Positions 1 through 9,205 are shown, counted from the stretch's first letter. The stretch: DNA of 64,000 nt from Nodosilinea sp. E11 (GCF_032813545.1 NZ_CP136520.1:862001-926000), one strand, 5' to 3'. Numbers and translations are program-made. The notes: generated by a model from the sequence alone, not told the origin.

Positions 1-167
1 TTAAGGCCAATCACGGTTGGGATTACGCCATGAGTGCCCTGGAAATGGCCAGCCTGATGGGTGAAATTCACTCAGCCATGGGCGCTGGCGGCAGTGCCGC
101 TAGGTTAGGGCCAGGGGTTGCCCTGTCAGCCCAGCCTGCAATTGCTGGCGATGGCAGTTCTGTCTAA
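1..167 (+). CDS. C-terminal end of an unidentified protein (partial)
   Basis: An open frame enters from the left edge (codons in frame from base 3) and ends at TAA 165-167, giving 54 residues of a C-terminus. The visible part has a helical stretch (DYAMSALEMASLMGEIHSAM) followed by a Gly/Ala-rich, low-complexity tail. I do not recognise the family. The helix could fit the end of a Gfo/Idh-type oxidoreductase, but this is only an impression. The coding sense is supported by the absence of stops and by GC-rich third positions. Confidence 0.55.
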   Translation, partial: KANHGWDYAMSALEMASLMGEIHSAMGAGGSAARLGPGVALSAQPAIAGDGSSV

Positions 168-190
168 GGCAAAACAATTTCAAAAAAATG

Positions 191-219
191 TTGACATAGT
201 CACCCTTTTTTGAGATTCT
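191..219 (+). promoter_or_regulatory. Sigma-70-type promoter of tRNA-Gly
   Basis: A perfect -35 hexamer TTGACA (191-196) is followed after 17 nt by GATTCT (214-219), a fair -10. Transcription would start near 226, about 43 nt before the tRNA. Assignment is by position and spacing. Confidence 0.55.
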
Positions 220-268
220 AAGTAAAGTCAAAACCAGCGAACGAATTGCTTCCGACTCTGGTTTTTAT

Positions 269-340
269 GCGGGTATAGCTCAGTGGTAGAGCGTCACCTT
301 GCCAAGGTGAATGTCGCGCGTTCGAATCGCGTTACCCGCT
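269..340 (+). tRNA. trnG: tRNA-Gly (anticodon GCC)
   Basis: A complete 72-nt cloverleaf is visible. The acceptor arm GCGGGTA (269-275) pairs with TACCCGC (333-339), leaving discriminator T340. The D-arm is GCTC/GAGC, the anticodon arm is TCACC-TTGCCAA-GGTGA with GCC at 301-303, and the T-arm is GCGCG-TTCGAAT-CGCG(T). The 3' CCA is not encoded. GCC reads the GGC and GGU glycine codons. Confidence 0.97.
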
Positions 341-702
341 TATTAAAGGTCTTGTGCTCTGCTGACGCTAGGTCAGTGTTGGGGTAGCTGCCACCTTGGT
401 CTGACTTGGGGCCAATCTACCGTTAACTGCTCAGGCGAGTGTGGGCTGACAGAACCATAACTACTCTAGTTAGGTGCTGCGGGTGTCAGGGTTTACCTGT
501 GCCGAACGGGCCAGAGGCTGATGCCACCGGTGGGTATTCAGGCAAGTCTTGGTGCTCTGGGAAAAATGGTTTTGCCTTAGGTAGGCTGGGCAAACACCGT
601 TTGCCCCTACGCAATCCACCTGTTCAGAATCGGGGTTATGCGATTCGGACCCAGCATTAGTACTGACGTTCCAGAGGCATGAATGAACCGGGTTAGGGTG
701 AC
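341..702. other. Gene-free stretch with a small inverted repeat
   Basis: No convincing gene lies between the tRNA and the end of the cyclase gene. GGGCAAAC (588-595) and GTTTGCCC (599-606) form an 8-bp perfect hairpin with a 3-nt loop, next to CCCTAC. This is the GGGGCAAACGG-type short palindrome common in cyanobacterial intergenic DNA. Bases 627-645 (GAATCGGGGTTATGC core) recur in inverted orientation near 4948-4966. Confidence 0.5.
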
Positions 703-2484
703 TCAAGGCCCGAGGACTGCGCCAGGATTGTGGGCCTCCAGGCTAAATTTTTTGAGGGGGCAAAACAGCGCATCAGGACGATGCCCTAACAGCCAGTAGG
801 TTTCCATTTCGCCCCGCCCTTTGATCGCAGTGCGGCCCCGGTATTCTAGCTGGTAGTAGTCTTTGAGGCGATCGTAGGTGGCGGCAGTCACTTGAATTCT
901 GCCTGGCTCACTGGAGGATTCCATGCGGCTGGCCACGTTAACGGCGTCGCCCCAGAGGTCGTAGATAAACTTTTTGGTGCCAATCACCCCAGCTACGACC
1001 ACACCAGTGTTGATGCCAATCCGAATCTCCAGTGGTTCACCGGACTCGGCTTTGAAGGAGGTGGTGACCTGCTGCATAGCGAGGGCCATTTCAGCGATCG
1101 CCTCCGCATGGTCAGGACGACGAAGGGGCAGCCCTGCCGCCACCATATAAGCATCGCCAATGGTCTTGATCTTTTCTAGCCCCAGATGCTCGGCCAGGCT
1201 GTCGAAGGCAGAAAAGATTTGATTGAGCAGATCGACTAACTTGATGGGCGATAGATGGTGAGACAGGCTGGTGAAGCCAACAATGTCAGCAAACAGAATG
1301 GTGACCTCGTCGAAGTGCTGGGGGATCGAGGTTTTGGCCTGCATCAGTTCTCCGGCGATCGCGGCGGGGAGAATATTGAGCAACAGTTGCTCGGCCTTTT
1401 GCTGCTCGGTGGCCAGTTTTTCGTTACTAATTTGCAGCTCGCCCAACATGTCGTTAATTTGGTTGCCGAGCTGGTTGAGTTCGTCGGTGCCCTGCACCTG
1501 TACCCGCTGGCTCAGATCATTCGACCGGCCAATGTGCTGTACCTGCTGACTCAGCCTCAGCAGCCGTCGCAAAATGACGCGATCGAGCAGCAGCAGCATA
1601 CCACCGGTAAATATCAGGTATGACCCCAGCAGTGACCAGCCTAAGTAGTAACGGCTAATCTGCCCCTGGCGATAAATGTCGCGGGGTAACTTGACCTCTA
1701 GCAGCGCCTGGGGATTGCCATAGATATCGGGCCACAGAACATAGCCCTCTAGCGTATCGGCACTGTGCGATCGCACTAAGGTCGCAGGAGTCGTAGAATC
1801 TGAGACTTCGCCCAGGCTCGCCAGCGCCGTCTGAAGAGTCTCTGGCAGATCATCGTCAAGCAAGTGCAGCTTTAGATCTAACCGAGTTCGCAGGGCTAGA
1901 GTGTCGACCACCTCATCACTCAGGGTACGCCCCATCAGCAGAGCACCCCTGGCTGGACCGGTCGCATCGCTGCGCAAAATCGGCTCGACCACCACCAGCA
2001 TGAGTTGGCCATTAACGACCATAATGCCCTTATGGTGGTAAGCCAGGTGCGGAAACTGCATCAGGGGGCTCTCAGGGGTGAGCTGCTGGGCAAGGTCAGA
2101 GGGAAATGGCAAAAAGGCTCTCGTTTCAAAGTCGTAGCCTGCGCCATAGACCAAGTCACCATCTCGGTTGACTAAGGCCACAACGTTGAGTCGCAGGCTC
2201 TCAAACGCATATTTGCTTAAATTTGACTCGATATAGGCGGGGTTAGCGTTTTGAATAAAGGCGTAGGTATCGTTCCAGGCAGCCCAGTCTTGGGTAACGC
2301 TATGCATTTGAGCCAGGTCACCCGCCAGCGTTTCATCAACCCGTTGCAGGTTGCGCTGGGCGTCTTGCCGTTCTAGGCGACCGTAGCTACGCTGCAAAAT
2401 GGCGGAATAACTGCTGTAGAGAATTACTAGCAGCCCTAGCAGAGGCAGCGTAGTGACGAGTAAGGTCTTGTGACGCAGGTTCAT
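703..2484 (-). CDS. Membrane adenylate cyclase: CHASE4, HAMP and class III cyclase domains
   Basis: This protein makes cAMP in response to an extracytoplasmic signal (593 aa). One membrane segment lies at about residues 8-30, then a CHASE4-like sensor at about 35-270, a second membrane segment at about 276-300, a HAMP linker at about 300-350, a short coiled coil and a class III cyclase domain at about 390-560. Visible catalytic residues are metal-binding D400 (FADIVGFT) and D444 (TIGDAY), and the transition-state pair N516/R520 (NVASR). K438 and D509 sit at the base-selecting positions and point to ATP rather than GTP. It starts at ATG 2484. No partner gene is adjacent. The family call is firm, but the ligand of the sensor is unknown. 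Confidence 0.9.
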   Translation of the reverse strand: MNLRHKTLLVTTLPLLGLLVILYSSYSAILQRSYGRLERQDAQRNLQRVDETLAGDLAQMHSVTQDWAAWNDTYAFIQNANPAYIESNLSKYAFESLRLNVVALVNRDGDLVYGAGYDFETRAFLPFPSDLAQQLTPESPLMQFPHLAYHHKGIMVVNGQLMLVVVEPILRSDATGPARGALLMGRTLSDEVVDTLALRTRLDLKLHLLDDDLPETLQTALASLGEVSDSTTPATLVRSHSADTLEGYVLWPDIYGNPQALLEVKLPRDIYRQGQISRYYLGWSLLGSYLIFTGGMLLLLDRVILRRLLRLSQQVQHIGRSNDLSQRVQVQGTDELNQLGNQINDMLGELQISNEKLATEQQKAEQLLLNILPAAIAGELMQAKTSIPQHFDEVTILFADIVGFTSLSHHLSPIKLVDLLNQIFSAFDSLAEHLGLEKIKTIGDAYMVAAGLPLRRPDHAEAIAEMALAMQQVTTSFKAESGEPLEIRIGINTGVVVAGVIGTKKFIYDLWGDAVNVASRMESSSEPGRIQVTAATYDRLKDYYQLEYRGRTAIKGRGEMETYWLLGHRPDALFCPLKKFSLEAHNPGAVLGP

Positions 2485-2751
2485 GGGGGGCGTGTGCTAT
2501 GAGGGGTGTTAACCCTCAAGAGTAATCTGTAGGGTAGCCAACACGGACCCAAACATCCCTACTCCTCACCATTGCTTTGAAATTAAACCGTTTTTTTAAT
2601 GACTTATTTTTTTGTAATGACTTATTTAAGGCGATGGGGCAGGGCGTATTTGTTAAGATAGCCCGACTACTGGGTAGACCATAGGACCAACGCTTGAGCG
2701 ATGCTCAGACTTAGCGCTAAGGTTATTTGAACTGTGCCTTGGTGAAGAACG

Positions 2752-3633
2752 ATGACCAATCCATATCTTGCCTTAGCAAACCAAGGAAAAAATTCCTGGT
2801 GGCGCTACGCGATCGCCATTGCAATTATTCTCTTTTTCTATCAGGTAGTTGGCGCAATCCCAATGGTGGCATTGAGCATTGCTCTGGATCTCGACGATAA
2901 TCCTGAGACCCAGCTAAATCTTGAAACCCTTCAGTTTGAGGGCGTCAACCCGCTATTGCCCTACTTGGCGATCAACGGCCTGTTAATTGGATTACTGATC
3001 GGGCTGCTAATTGCTGTTTATGGATTACATCGACGCCGCTTGATTACTTTGATTACGCCGAGCGATCGCATCAATTGGCAGCGGATCTTTCAAGGCTTTG
3101 GGTTTTATTTCCTGTTAATCTCGCTGGCAACGCTGGTGGGAGAAGTTTTATTGGGGCGCACGATTGAGTTAACGCTTGACATACCCCAATTTTTAATTTT
3201 TCTGCCCATTGCTCTGATCGTCACACCGCTACAAACCTCTGCCGAAGAGCTGTTTTTTCGGGGCTACCTGATGCAAGGGCTAGCCTTAAAAGCGTCCAAT
3301 TCATGGATACCGATTGTGGGGTCTTCGGTGTTATTTATGCTGCCTCACCTGCTCAACCCCGAAGCCCAGTCAGGGCTGCTCATCATGGCTTTACTTTATT
3401 TTTTTCTGGGAGCATTTCTGGCATTTATTACGGTCAAAGACCAGTCTTTAGAGCTGGCGTTAGGAGTGCACGCCGCCAATAACCTATTTGTGGTGCTGGT
3501 CCTCAACTACGCCAACTCTGCGCTGCCGTCACCGTCGGTGTTTACCGCCTCCCAGCTCAATCCGCTCGCTAGCCTGGTGAGCCTGGTGGGGGTAGCCGCC
3601 ATTTTTTGCTTTCTGCTCTTTGGCCGACGGTAG
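2752..3633 (+). CDS. CPBP-family intramembrane metalloprotease (CAAX protease-like)
   Basis: A 293-aa polytopic membrane protein of the CPBP/Abi (Rce1-like) family. The three family motifs are present in order: EELFFRG (EExxxR) near residue 165, a His in LPHLLN near 200, and HAANN (HxxxN) near 242. These form the metal and catalytic site inside the membrane. Substrates of bacterial members are mostly unknown; some process peptides or confer bacteriocin immunity. It starts at ATG 2752. It stands alone and converges with the aminotransferase gene, separated by a terminator-like hairpin. Confidence 0.88.
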   Translation: MTNPYLALANQGKNSWWRYAIAIAIILFFYQVVGAIPMVALSIALDLDDNPETQLNLETLQFEGVNPLLPYLAINGLLIGLLIGLLIAVYGLHRRRLITLITPSDRINWQRIFQGFGFYFLLISLATLVGEVLLGRTIELTLDIPQFLIFLPIALIVTPLQTSAEELFFRGYLMQGLALKASNSWIPIVGSSVLFMLPHLLNPEAQSGLLIMALLYFFLGAFLAFITVKDQSLELALGVHAANNLFVVLVLNYANSALPSPSVFTASQLNPLASLVSLVGVAAIFCFLLFGRR

Positions 3634-3643
3634 GCTTCACCTA

Positions 3644-3688
3644 AATCAGGGGGTTTGAGGCTAGGCCACAGCCGCAACCCCCCTGATT
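3644..3688. terminator. Hairpin between convergent genes
   Basis: AATCAGGGGGTT (3644-3655) is complementary to AACCCCCCTGATT (3676-3688), with one unpaired C. It lies 11 bp past one stop and 9 bp before the other, as expected for a bidirectional terminator. There is no clear T-run, so the type is uncertain. Confidence 0.5.
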
Positions 3689-3696
3689 GGCAGCCC

Positions 3697-4845
3697 TTAG
3701 CTCAGCAGAATCTGCCCAGCAGCGGCGACCCCAGCCCCCGGTGTGAACTGGTTGTAACCTAGCTTGGTTAGCGTAGCCTCGATCGCAGCGACGGCGGTGA
3801 GAATATCGCGATCGCCTACAAAGCCCAGGTGGCCAATGCGAAAGATCTGACCCTTGAGGTGGTCTTGGCCTCCCGCGAGCGCAATATCAAACTGCTTCTT
3901 CATCACCGAGCGAACCTGCTCAGCCTCAACCCCCTGGGGCATGACAGCGGTGATCGCTGGGCTAGCGCAGTCATCGGCCCCAAACAGCGGCAGGTTGAGC
4001 GCGGTCATGGCGGCGCGGGTGGCCCGCTTTTGGCGATCGTGGCGGGCAAAGATCGCCTCTAGGCCCTCTTTCTGCATCATTTGCAGCGCCGCTTGCAGGG
4101 CAAAAAACATATTCACCGGCGGCGTAAAGGGAGTAGTGTTCTTAGCCGCATTTTTGCTGTAGGGCTTGAGGTCGAGGTAGTACTTGGGCAAGGTCGCGGT
4201 TTCGTAGGCCTGCCACGCCTTGGCGCTGACGCTGACAAAAGCCAAACCGGGGGGAATCATATAGCCCTTCTGAGAACCAGAAGCCACCACGTCTAGCCCC
4301 CACGCATCCACCGGTACCGAGGTTGCCCCCAGGCTAGTCACTGCATCGACCATGATCAGCGCGCCGTGGGCTTTGACATGGCGGTTGATGGTTTCCAAAT
4401 CGTTGAGCACCCCGGTGGAGGTTTCGCTGTGAGTGACAATCACCGCCTTGATCTCTTTGGCGGTGTCGGCGTCAAGAGCAGCCTTGATGTCGTCAGGATT
4501 CAGGGGTTTGCCCCACTCGGCGGTCACGTCCTGTACCGCTAGGCCGTAGGCGCGGGCCACTTCGCCCCAGCGTTCGCCAAATTTGCCGTTGCTGGCCACC
4601 AGCACCTTGTCGCCCGCGCTGAGAAAGTTGATGATGCCTGCTTCCATCGCCCCGGTGCCGCTGGCGGCCAGCACCAGCACGTCGTTTTGGGTCTGGTGCA
4701 GCCACTTGAGGTTTTCGGTGACCTCGGCCATGATCGCGCTAAACTCGCCGCTGCGGTGGCCCATGGGGTGCTTGGCCATGGCCAACAGCACCTGCTCGGG
4801 TACGGGGGTCGGCCCCGGAATCATCAGCATCAACTTGTTATCCAT
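3697..4845 (-). CDS. Alanine-glyoxylate / serine-pyruvate aminotransferase family protein
   Basis: A 382-aa PLP enzyme of the class V aminotransferase group. In this family it converts glyoxylate to glycine with alanine or serine as donor, a step of cyanobacterial photorespiration. The N-terminal motif MIPGPTPVP, PLP-contacting D167 (VDAVTSLG) and the Schiff-base lysine K193 (GSQKGY) are visible. Homologues have often been mislabelled as a soluble hydrogenase 42-kDa subunit. It is monocistronic, starting at ATG 4845. The family is certain; the preferred amino donor cannot be read from the sequence. Confidence 0.92.
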   Translation of the reverse strand: MDNKLMLMIPGPTPVPEQVLLAMAKHPMGHRSGEFSAIMAEVTENLKWLHQTQNDVLVLAASGTGAMEAGIINFLSAGDKVLVASNGKFGERWGEVARAYGLAVQDVTAEWGKPLNPDDIKAALDADTAKEIKAVIVTHSETSTGVLNDLETINRHVKAHGALIMVDAVTSLGATSVPVDAWGLDVVASGSQKGYMIPPGLAFVSVSAKAWQAYETATLPKYYLDLKPYSKNAAKNTTPFTPPVNMFFALQAALQMMQKEGLEAIFARHDRQKRATRAAMTALNLPLFGADDCASPAITAVMPQGVEAEQVRSVMKKQFDIALAGGQDHLKGQIFRIGHLGFVGDRDILTAVAAIEATLTKLGYNQFTPGAGVAAAGQILLS

Positions 4846-5220
4846 GCCTTACTGCCCCAACTCTGCAACTAAAGAAACAAACCTCCAGCTTACCAATAAG
4901 GACGGGAGGGGCTGACAATTTTTTGGAGTGTTGTAAGACCAAATCGGAATGGCATAACCCCGATTCCCAAAAGTCCAAACCGCAGGGGCGCATGGCATAC
5001 ACCCTGCTGAATCAGGGGTAACCAAACAGGATGCAGGATAAGAAGCCCACTTCGCTGGGTCTAGCCTTACCGATCGCCGAGGTTTCGGCACGGCAAGCCG
5101 TTGGCTAAACTAGCAAACAAAGAATGGCAGCAGACCCCTGAACAAAAAACGAACTGCCCTAGGTATGCGTTATCTAGCTAGCGATCGCCCCAGTTCAAAG
5201 AACGTTTTCACACACTACCC
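4846..5220. other. Gene-free stretch with a short dispersed repeat
   Basis: No coding signal was found. The segment 4948-4966 is the reverse complement of a GAATCGGGGTTATGC-type sequence also seen near 627-645. The stretch must carry the divergent promoters of the aminotransferase and AllA-like genes, but I could not assign hexamers with confidence. Confidence 0.4.
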
Positions 5221-5718
5221 ATGACTCTTCCGCTCACCCTTCACCAACTGAAGGCCCAACCCATTACTCCTCAAGCCTTTGCTCCCTTTGGCCAAGTGAT
5301 TTTTCCCAGTGCTGACGAAGCCCCCTTTGGCCCCGCCGATGCTCAGCTCAGGCTAGATGCAGGCATTCCCCGCTTTTACATCATGACGCTGGCGGCCAAG
5401 GGCACCCGATTTCGCACCATTACCCGGCACCAGCGCTGCACCCAGTGCCTAGGGGCGCTAGAGGGCAAAGACTGGCTGATGGCGGTGGCTCCACCAGGAG
5501 CGGCGGCCCAACCCAACCCGCAAGACATTCGCGCCTTTCATATTCCTGGCAACTGCTTTATTAAGCTGGAGGTGGGCACCTGGCATGCAGGGCCATACTT
5601 TCGCCACGCCGCTGTCAGCTTTTACAACCTAGAGCTGAGCAATACGAATGAGGTTGACCACCAGACCTGCGACCTGGCGGGGGAGTTGGGGTTGGAGTTT
5701 GAGATGGTGGATGGGTAG
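5221..5718 (+). CDS. allA: Ureidoglycolate lyase (AllA) family protein
   Basis: A 165-aa cupin-fold protein of the AllA family, which splits ureidoglycolate into glyoxylate and urea at the end of purine/allantoin breakdown. The conserved features RHQRCTQ (about residues 64-70), the F-H-I-P segment, and GTWHAGPYF (about 117-125) are present, and the length matches the family. No other purine-degradation gene is nearby. Its neighbour, the glyoxylate aminotransferase, could use the glyoxylate released; that link is inference. It starts at ATG 5221 without a clear ribosome binding site. Confidence 0.85.
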   Translation: MTLPLTLHQLKAQPITPQAFAPFGQVIFPSADEAPFGPADAQLRLDAGIPRFYIMTLAAKGTRFRTITRHQRCTQCLGALEGKDWLMAVAPPGAAAQPNPQDIRAFHIPGNCFIKLEVGTWHAGPYFRHAAVSFYNLELSNTNEVDHQTCDLAGELGLEFEMVDG

Positions 5719-5752
5719 GGGGTGGATGGGTGGGCGGGTAGGCGGGTAGTTC
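5706..5752 (+). repeat. G-rich GGATGGGT minisatellite
   Basis: Several copies of GGATGGGT and GGCGGGTA follow the AllA stop. The tract has at least five runs of three or more G within about 40 nt, so it meets the usual G-quadruplex rule. Similar tracts occur near 17287-17325 and 49434-49489. Confidence 0.6.
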
Positions 5753-5772
5753 AGGCTTCATTCACTCATCCA

Positions 5773-6171
5773 CTAGCGAGCGATCGCAGCCTCCACTGCC
5801 CCAGCCGCCAGGGGTGGCAGCACATAGGCCGTGGCTTGTTTGATCGGCTGCGATCGCAGTCCATAGGCCACCTTACCCCCCGTAGCCTCGGCATACTGGC
5901 GACAAAATTCAGCCAGGTCGGGGGCCGCCGTCTGGGGCGAAAGACCGTTAAAGATAAAGGTGAGCTTACCAGGGGCGCTGAGGGCAGCATTGCAAGCCTG
6001 GCCACAGGCGGCCATACAGCGCACCGGCTGAATTGCGATGGCGTGCTCACCGTCTAGACAGCGGGTGAGTTGATCGATTAGGTACTGGCCCCCGGTGTTG
6101 TCGCCTGCCGCTGGAGCCGGCTGAGGAAACTTACACAGGGAGCAAACAAATAGCGTGGACTGTTGGGTCAT
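5773..6171 (-). CDS. DUF1636 family cysteine-rich metal-binding protein
   Basis: A small (132 aa) protein that I assign to DUF1636, common in cyanobacteria. It carries a CxxC near the N-terminus (FVCSLC) and a second cysteine cluster CMAACGQAC around residue 55, a layout resembling thioredoxin-like [2Fe-2S] proteins. The function is unknown; a redox or cobalamin-related role has been suggested for relatives. I chose ATG 6171 over an upstream TTG because the family begins just before the first CxxC. It is followed on the same strand by nothing close. Confidence 0.75.
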   Translation of the reverse strand: MTQQSTLFVCSLCKFPQPAPAAGDNTGGQYLIDQLTRCLDGEHAIAIQPVRCMAACGQACNAALSAPGKLTFIFNGLSPQTAAPDLAEFCRQYAEATGGKVAYGLRSQPIKQATAYVLPPLAAGAVEAAIAR

Positions 6172-6242
6172 GGGATTCACAAAATAAGTAAATTGGCTGC
6201 ACCAGCCAGTCATGCTGTGCGGTTGGCGGTGCAAGTTGGACC

Positions 6243-6680
6243 TTAAAGAGAGGAAGTAACCGTAAACTCAGCGCTGCGATGGCCCATTTGGCGAGAGCAC
6301 TCTGGTGGCGGCACGGCCCATCCCTTCAGGCAAGAGAGGTGAGGTGGCGAGTCGCCTAGCAGCAGCAAAATGGCATCTTGTTCGGGGTCGTAGGTAACGA
6401 CAGCGGTTTCTACGACGGGTTGTTGGTCGGCGGCTAAGCCCAAGTCGCCCCAGCAGGTCGCCAGATCGGCCTGGGGCACAAAGCGGGCGGTATAGGGCAC
6501 CGCCGTACAGCTCCAGTCCACCGTGGCGGTGGGGATATGGATCTCGCAGACCACCATACCAGGGCCGTGGTGCAACCATCCCTGCCAGGCCAGGTGACCG
6601 AGGGGCAGCCAATAGTCTCGAATAAACAGGGGCTGCCAGTCGCCAAAACAGCCCTGCCATAACGTGTCTTGTACGCGCAT
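6243..6680 (-). CDS. Hypothetical protein, Trp-rich
   Basis: A 145-aa protein that I do not recognise. It has an aromatic-rich N-terminal half (WQGCFGDW, WLPLGHLAWQGW) and no signal peptide or membrane segment. ATG 6680 is preferred; the open frame extends to a TTG at 6752. It lies 71 bp upstream of the DUF1636 gene on the same strand, so the two may be co-transcribed. A real gene is likely because the frame is long and its codon use matches the neighbours. Confidence 0.6.
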   Translation of the reverse strand: MRVQDTLWQGCFGDWQPLFIRDYWLPLGHLAWQGWLHHGPGMVVCEIHIPTATVDWSCTAVPYTARFVPQADLATCWGDLGLAADQQPVVETAVVTYDPEQDAILLLLGDSPPHLSCLKGWAVPPPECSRQMGHRSAEFTVTSSL

Positions 6681-7068
6681 GGCCACTACCCTACGCGACT
6701 GAAAACGGTCAAAAACAAAGGTCCAGGGAAGCAGCGCCCCAGGGCCAACCAAAAACTATAAGTCACCTGTACCTCGCAGATGGATATGACGGTGGGCATC
6801 CATCGGCGGGCATTCTGACTTGACGATTTTAAATGGGCAATGCTGAATTCTGGAAAGATGTGGATCCAAAATTTCAAATTGGCCAACCAAAACCGGCTCA
6901 CAGCTGCGGGACAGTGGCAGATGTTCGCTGCGCTTTCCCCGTTTCCTTTAGTGGCTGATCCCCACTAAAACCGATAGAGCTGCATCCTAACACCCTAGGG
7001 GCTGAGCAACACGCTATCGGTCGATTGATTTGTGGCGACCTCAGCCATTGAGACGAACTCTACCAGCC
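6681..7068. other. Gene-free stretch
   Basis: About 390 bp without a supported gene, repeat or RNA. Short minus-strand frames here are poor in codon bias. I see nothing else in it. Confidence 0.4.
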
Positions 7069-7377
7069 CTAGGTGGCCCGACGGCGGCGGTGGGCGGCCA
7101 TATAGATGACGTTGCTACCGGCGCGGTGGTCGCTATGGGCCGCAAGCAACCCCGAGGCTTTGACCCGCTCAGCTAGAGCCAGAGTTAGGGTGGCACCGGC
7201 CTCAGGGGGCACTAAGAGTTGCTTAAAGCTGACCGTCAGCTCGGTATCGGGTGCCCAGTCGTGCTGACGAATCCAGCAGCGATCGCGATCGCACCGCGTT
7301 ACTACGAAGTCGGGCACGTGGTCATCTTGGCCCTTGAGGCGAACTTGTGACCCTGGTCGAATCGTTAAAGAAGCCAT
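7069..7377 (-). CDS. Small hypothetical protein with basic C-terminus
   Basis: A 102-aa protein starting at ATG 7377. The N-terminal half looks like a small beta-barrel (SLTIRPGSQVRLKG; two more strands follow), and the C-terminus ends in a run of arginines (AAHRRRRAT). I do not recognise a family. The frame contains HIP1-type sequence, as in neighbouring genes, and stands alone. A nucleic-acid-binding role would fit the basic tail but is speculation. Confidence 0.55.
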   Translation of the reverse strand: MASLTIRPGSQVRLKGQDDHVPDFVVTRCDRDRCWIRQHDWAPDTELTVSFKQLLVPPEAGATLTLALAERVKASGLLAAHSDHRAGSNVIYMAAHRRRRAT

Positions 7378-7722
7378 AGCGCTGCACCTACAGTAGGCTA
7401 GCTGTCACAGACTCAAAGATAGTGCATTTGAACTGCTTTTTGAACAGAAGCTATATAGAAAATTAATTATTATTGGTTTTATTTTACGAGATCACACTGC
7501 GATTGGGGTTAACGGTGGGGCCTGGGGCGGCAACCACTTTGGTTAAGATATGTCCTCGCTGAGAACCGGACTGAACGGCAGGCGGTTGAGCACCCTAAGA
7601 TTGCTTACGGTCTAGCCCCTATGACGGTGGCCGTAAGACTTCCCCTAGATTCCGGTGGGCTGGGTACACCCCAGGGCTCATGCCCTGTGGCAGACTAAGG
7701 GCATTGTTGTAGTCACTGATCT
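7378..7722. other. Gene-free stretch upstream of pepP
   Basis: About 345 bp between divergent genes. It contains an AT-rich block at 7445-7490 that probably carries promoter elements for one or both genes. No RNA or repeat was recognised. Confidence 0.4.
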
Positions 7723-9045
7723 ATGCCCCTTCAGAGCCTGGTTTTGCAAGCCCTTCAGCAGCGGCGCGATCGCCTGGCCCAGCAACATCCTGGACCGGTA
7801 ATGCTGTGGTCGGGACGGGCGGTGTCACGCAACTTTCCGGCCAATGTGTACCCCTTTCGGGCCAATAGTCACTTCTTGTACTTTGCCGGTTTGTCCCTGG
7901 CCAATGCCGCCATTCACCTAGAGGGGGGCCAGCTCACGCTCTTTATGGATGACCCTACACCCGAGGCTGCCCTTTGGCACGGGCCAGCTCCCAGTCGAGA
8001 GGCGATCGCCGCTGAGATAGGGGCTAATGCCGCCTACCCCTATGGGCACGCCGAGCGCTACCGCCAAGCGGCCGCCACCCTGCCCGCCCAGAACTCGATC
8101 GAGCGCGATCGCAGCCTTGCTCTAGTAGAGGCCTTGGTTGCCCTGCGCCTGCACCACGACACAGCGGCCCTAGAGCAGATCAAAGCAGCGGCAGCGGTTT
8201 CAGTCTTGGCTCACCAGGCGGGTATGGCAGCAACCCCCAAGGCAAAGACCGAAGCCCAGGTGCGAGCCGCCATGGAGCAGGTGATTATGGCCCACGACAT
8301 GACCTGCGCCTACAACAGCATTGTCACCGTGCATGGCGAGGTGCTGCACAACGAGCAATACCACCACACCCTGGCCCCCAATGACTTGTTACTGGCCGAT
8401 GTCGGAGCCGAAGCCCCCAGCGGCTGGGCCTCAGATATTACCCGCACCTGGCCGGTTTCGGGGCGGTTTACTCCGGCTCAGCGGGAGATCTATACCGTCG
8501 TGCTAGCAGCCCACGATGCCTGCATTGCCGCCGCCAAACCAGGGATAGAATATCGCGATCTGCACCTGCTGGCCTGTCGCACCCTGGCCCAGGGGCTAGT
8601 CGAGCTAGGTCTACTCCAGGGGCAACCCGACAGTCTAGTAGAACGAGATGTCCACGCGCTGTTCTTTCCCCACGGGGTGGGGCACCTGCTGGGGCTAGAC
8701 GTGCACGATATGGAAGATTTGGGTGATGTAGCGGGCTATGCGCCCGGCAGACAGCGCAGCGATCGCTTTGGCCTCAAGTTTTTACGGTTAGACCGGCCCC
8801 TGGCGGCCAATATGGTCGTCACCATTGAGCCGGGCTTTTACCAGGTACCGGGCATTCTGGCCCCGGCCCGGCAGTCGGGTCTCTACGACGACGCGGTGAA
8901 CTGGGAGCGCCTGGAGGCTTTCCGGGAGGTGCGCGGGATTCGTATTGAGGACGATGTGCAAATTACTGCCACCGGCTGCACGGTCTTAACGGCGGCTCTG
9001 CCCACCCAAGTCGAAGCTATAGAAACGTTGGCCAGCGCGGCTTGA
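7723..9045 (+). CDS. pepP: Xaa-Pro aminopeptidase (M24B)
   Basis: A 440-aa cytoplasmic metallopeptidase that removes N-terminal residues preceding proline. An aminopeptidase-P N-terminal domain (about residues 1-130) is followed by the pita-bread M24 domain. Metal ligands are visible in DVGAE...SDITRTW (two Asp), HGVGHLLGLDVHD (His), and TIEPGFY and RIEDDV (two Glu). Length and order match PepP. It starts at ATG 7723. It is an isolated gene with housekeeping codon use. Confidence 0.93.
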   Translation: MPLQSLVLQALQQRRDRLAQQHPGPVMLWSGRAVSRNFPANVYPFRANSHFLYFAGLSLANAAIHLEGGQLTLFMDDPTPEAALWHGPAPSREAIAAEIGANAAYPYGHAERYRQAAATLPAQNSIERDRSLALVEALVALRLHHDTAALEQIKAAAAVSVLAHQAGMAATPKAKTEAQVRAAMEQVIMAHDMTCAYNSIVTVHGEVLHNEQYHHTLAPNDLLLADVGAEAPSGWASDITRTWPVSGRFTPAQREIYTVVLAAHDACIAAAKPGIEYRDLHLLACRTLAQGLVELGLLQGQPDSLVERDVHALFFPHGVGHLLGLDVHDMEDLGDVAGYAPGRQRSDRFGLKFLRLDRPLAANMVVTIEPGFYQVPGILAPARQSGLYDDAVNWERLEAFREVRGIRIEDDVQITATGCTVLTAALPTQVEAIETLASAA

Positions 9046-9205
9046 GAGCTGGATTACCGCAAATCGGTGACGCCACCGCAGCCGTCTACATCCAGCAGGG
9101 CTGGCCTTTCAGACTGGCCTTTGATGACGGCTCTGGGATAGAGCAGCTATCCAGCAGCCTGGGGGGCTGATATGATCGAAGTACCCTAGTCATGAACCGT
9201 TTCCT

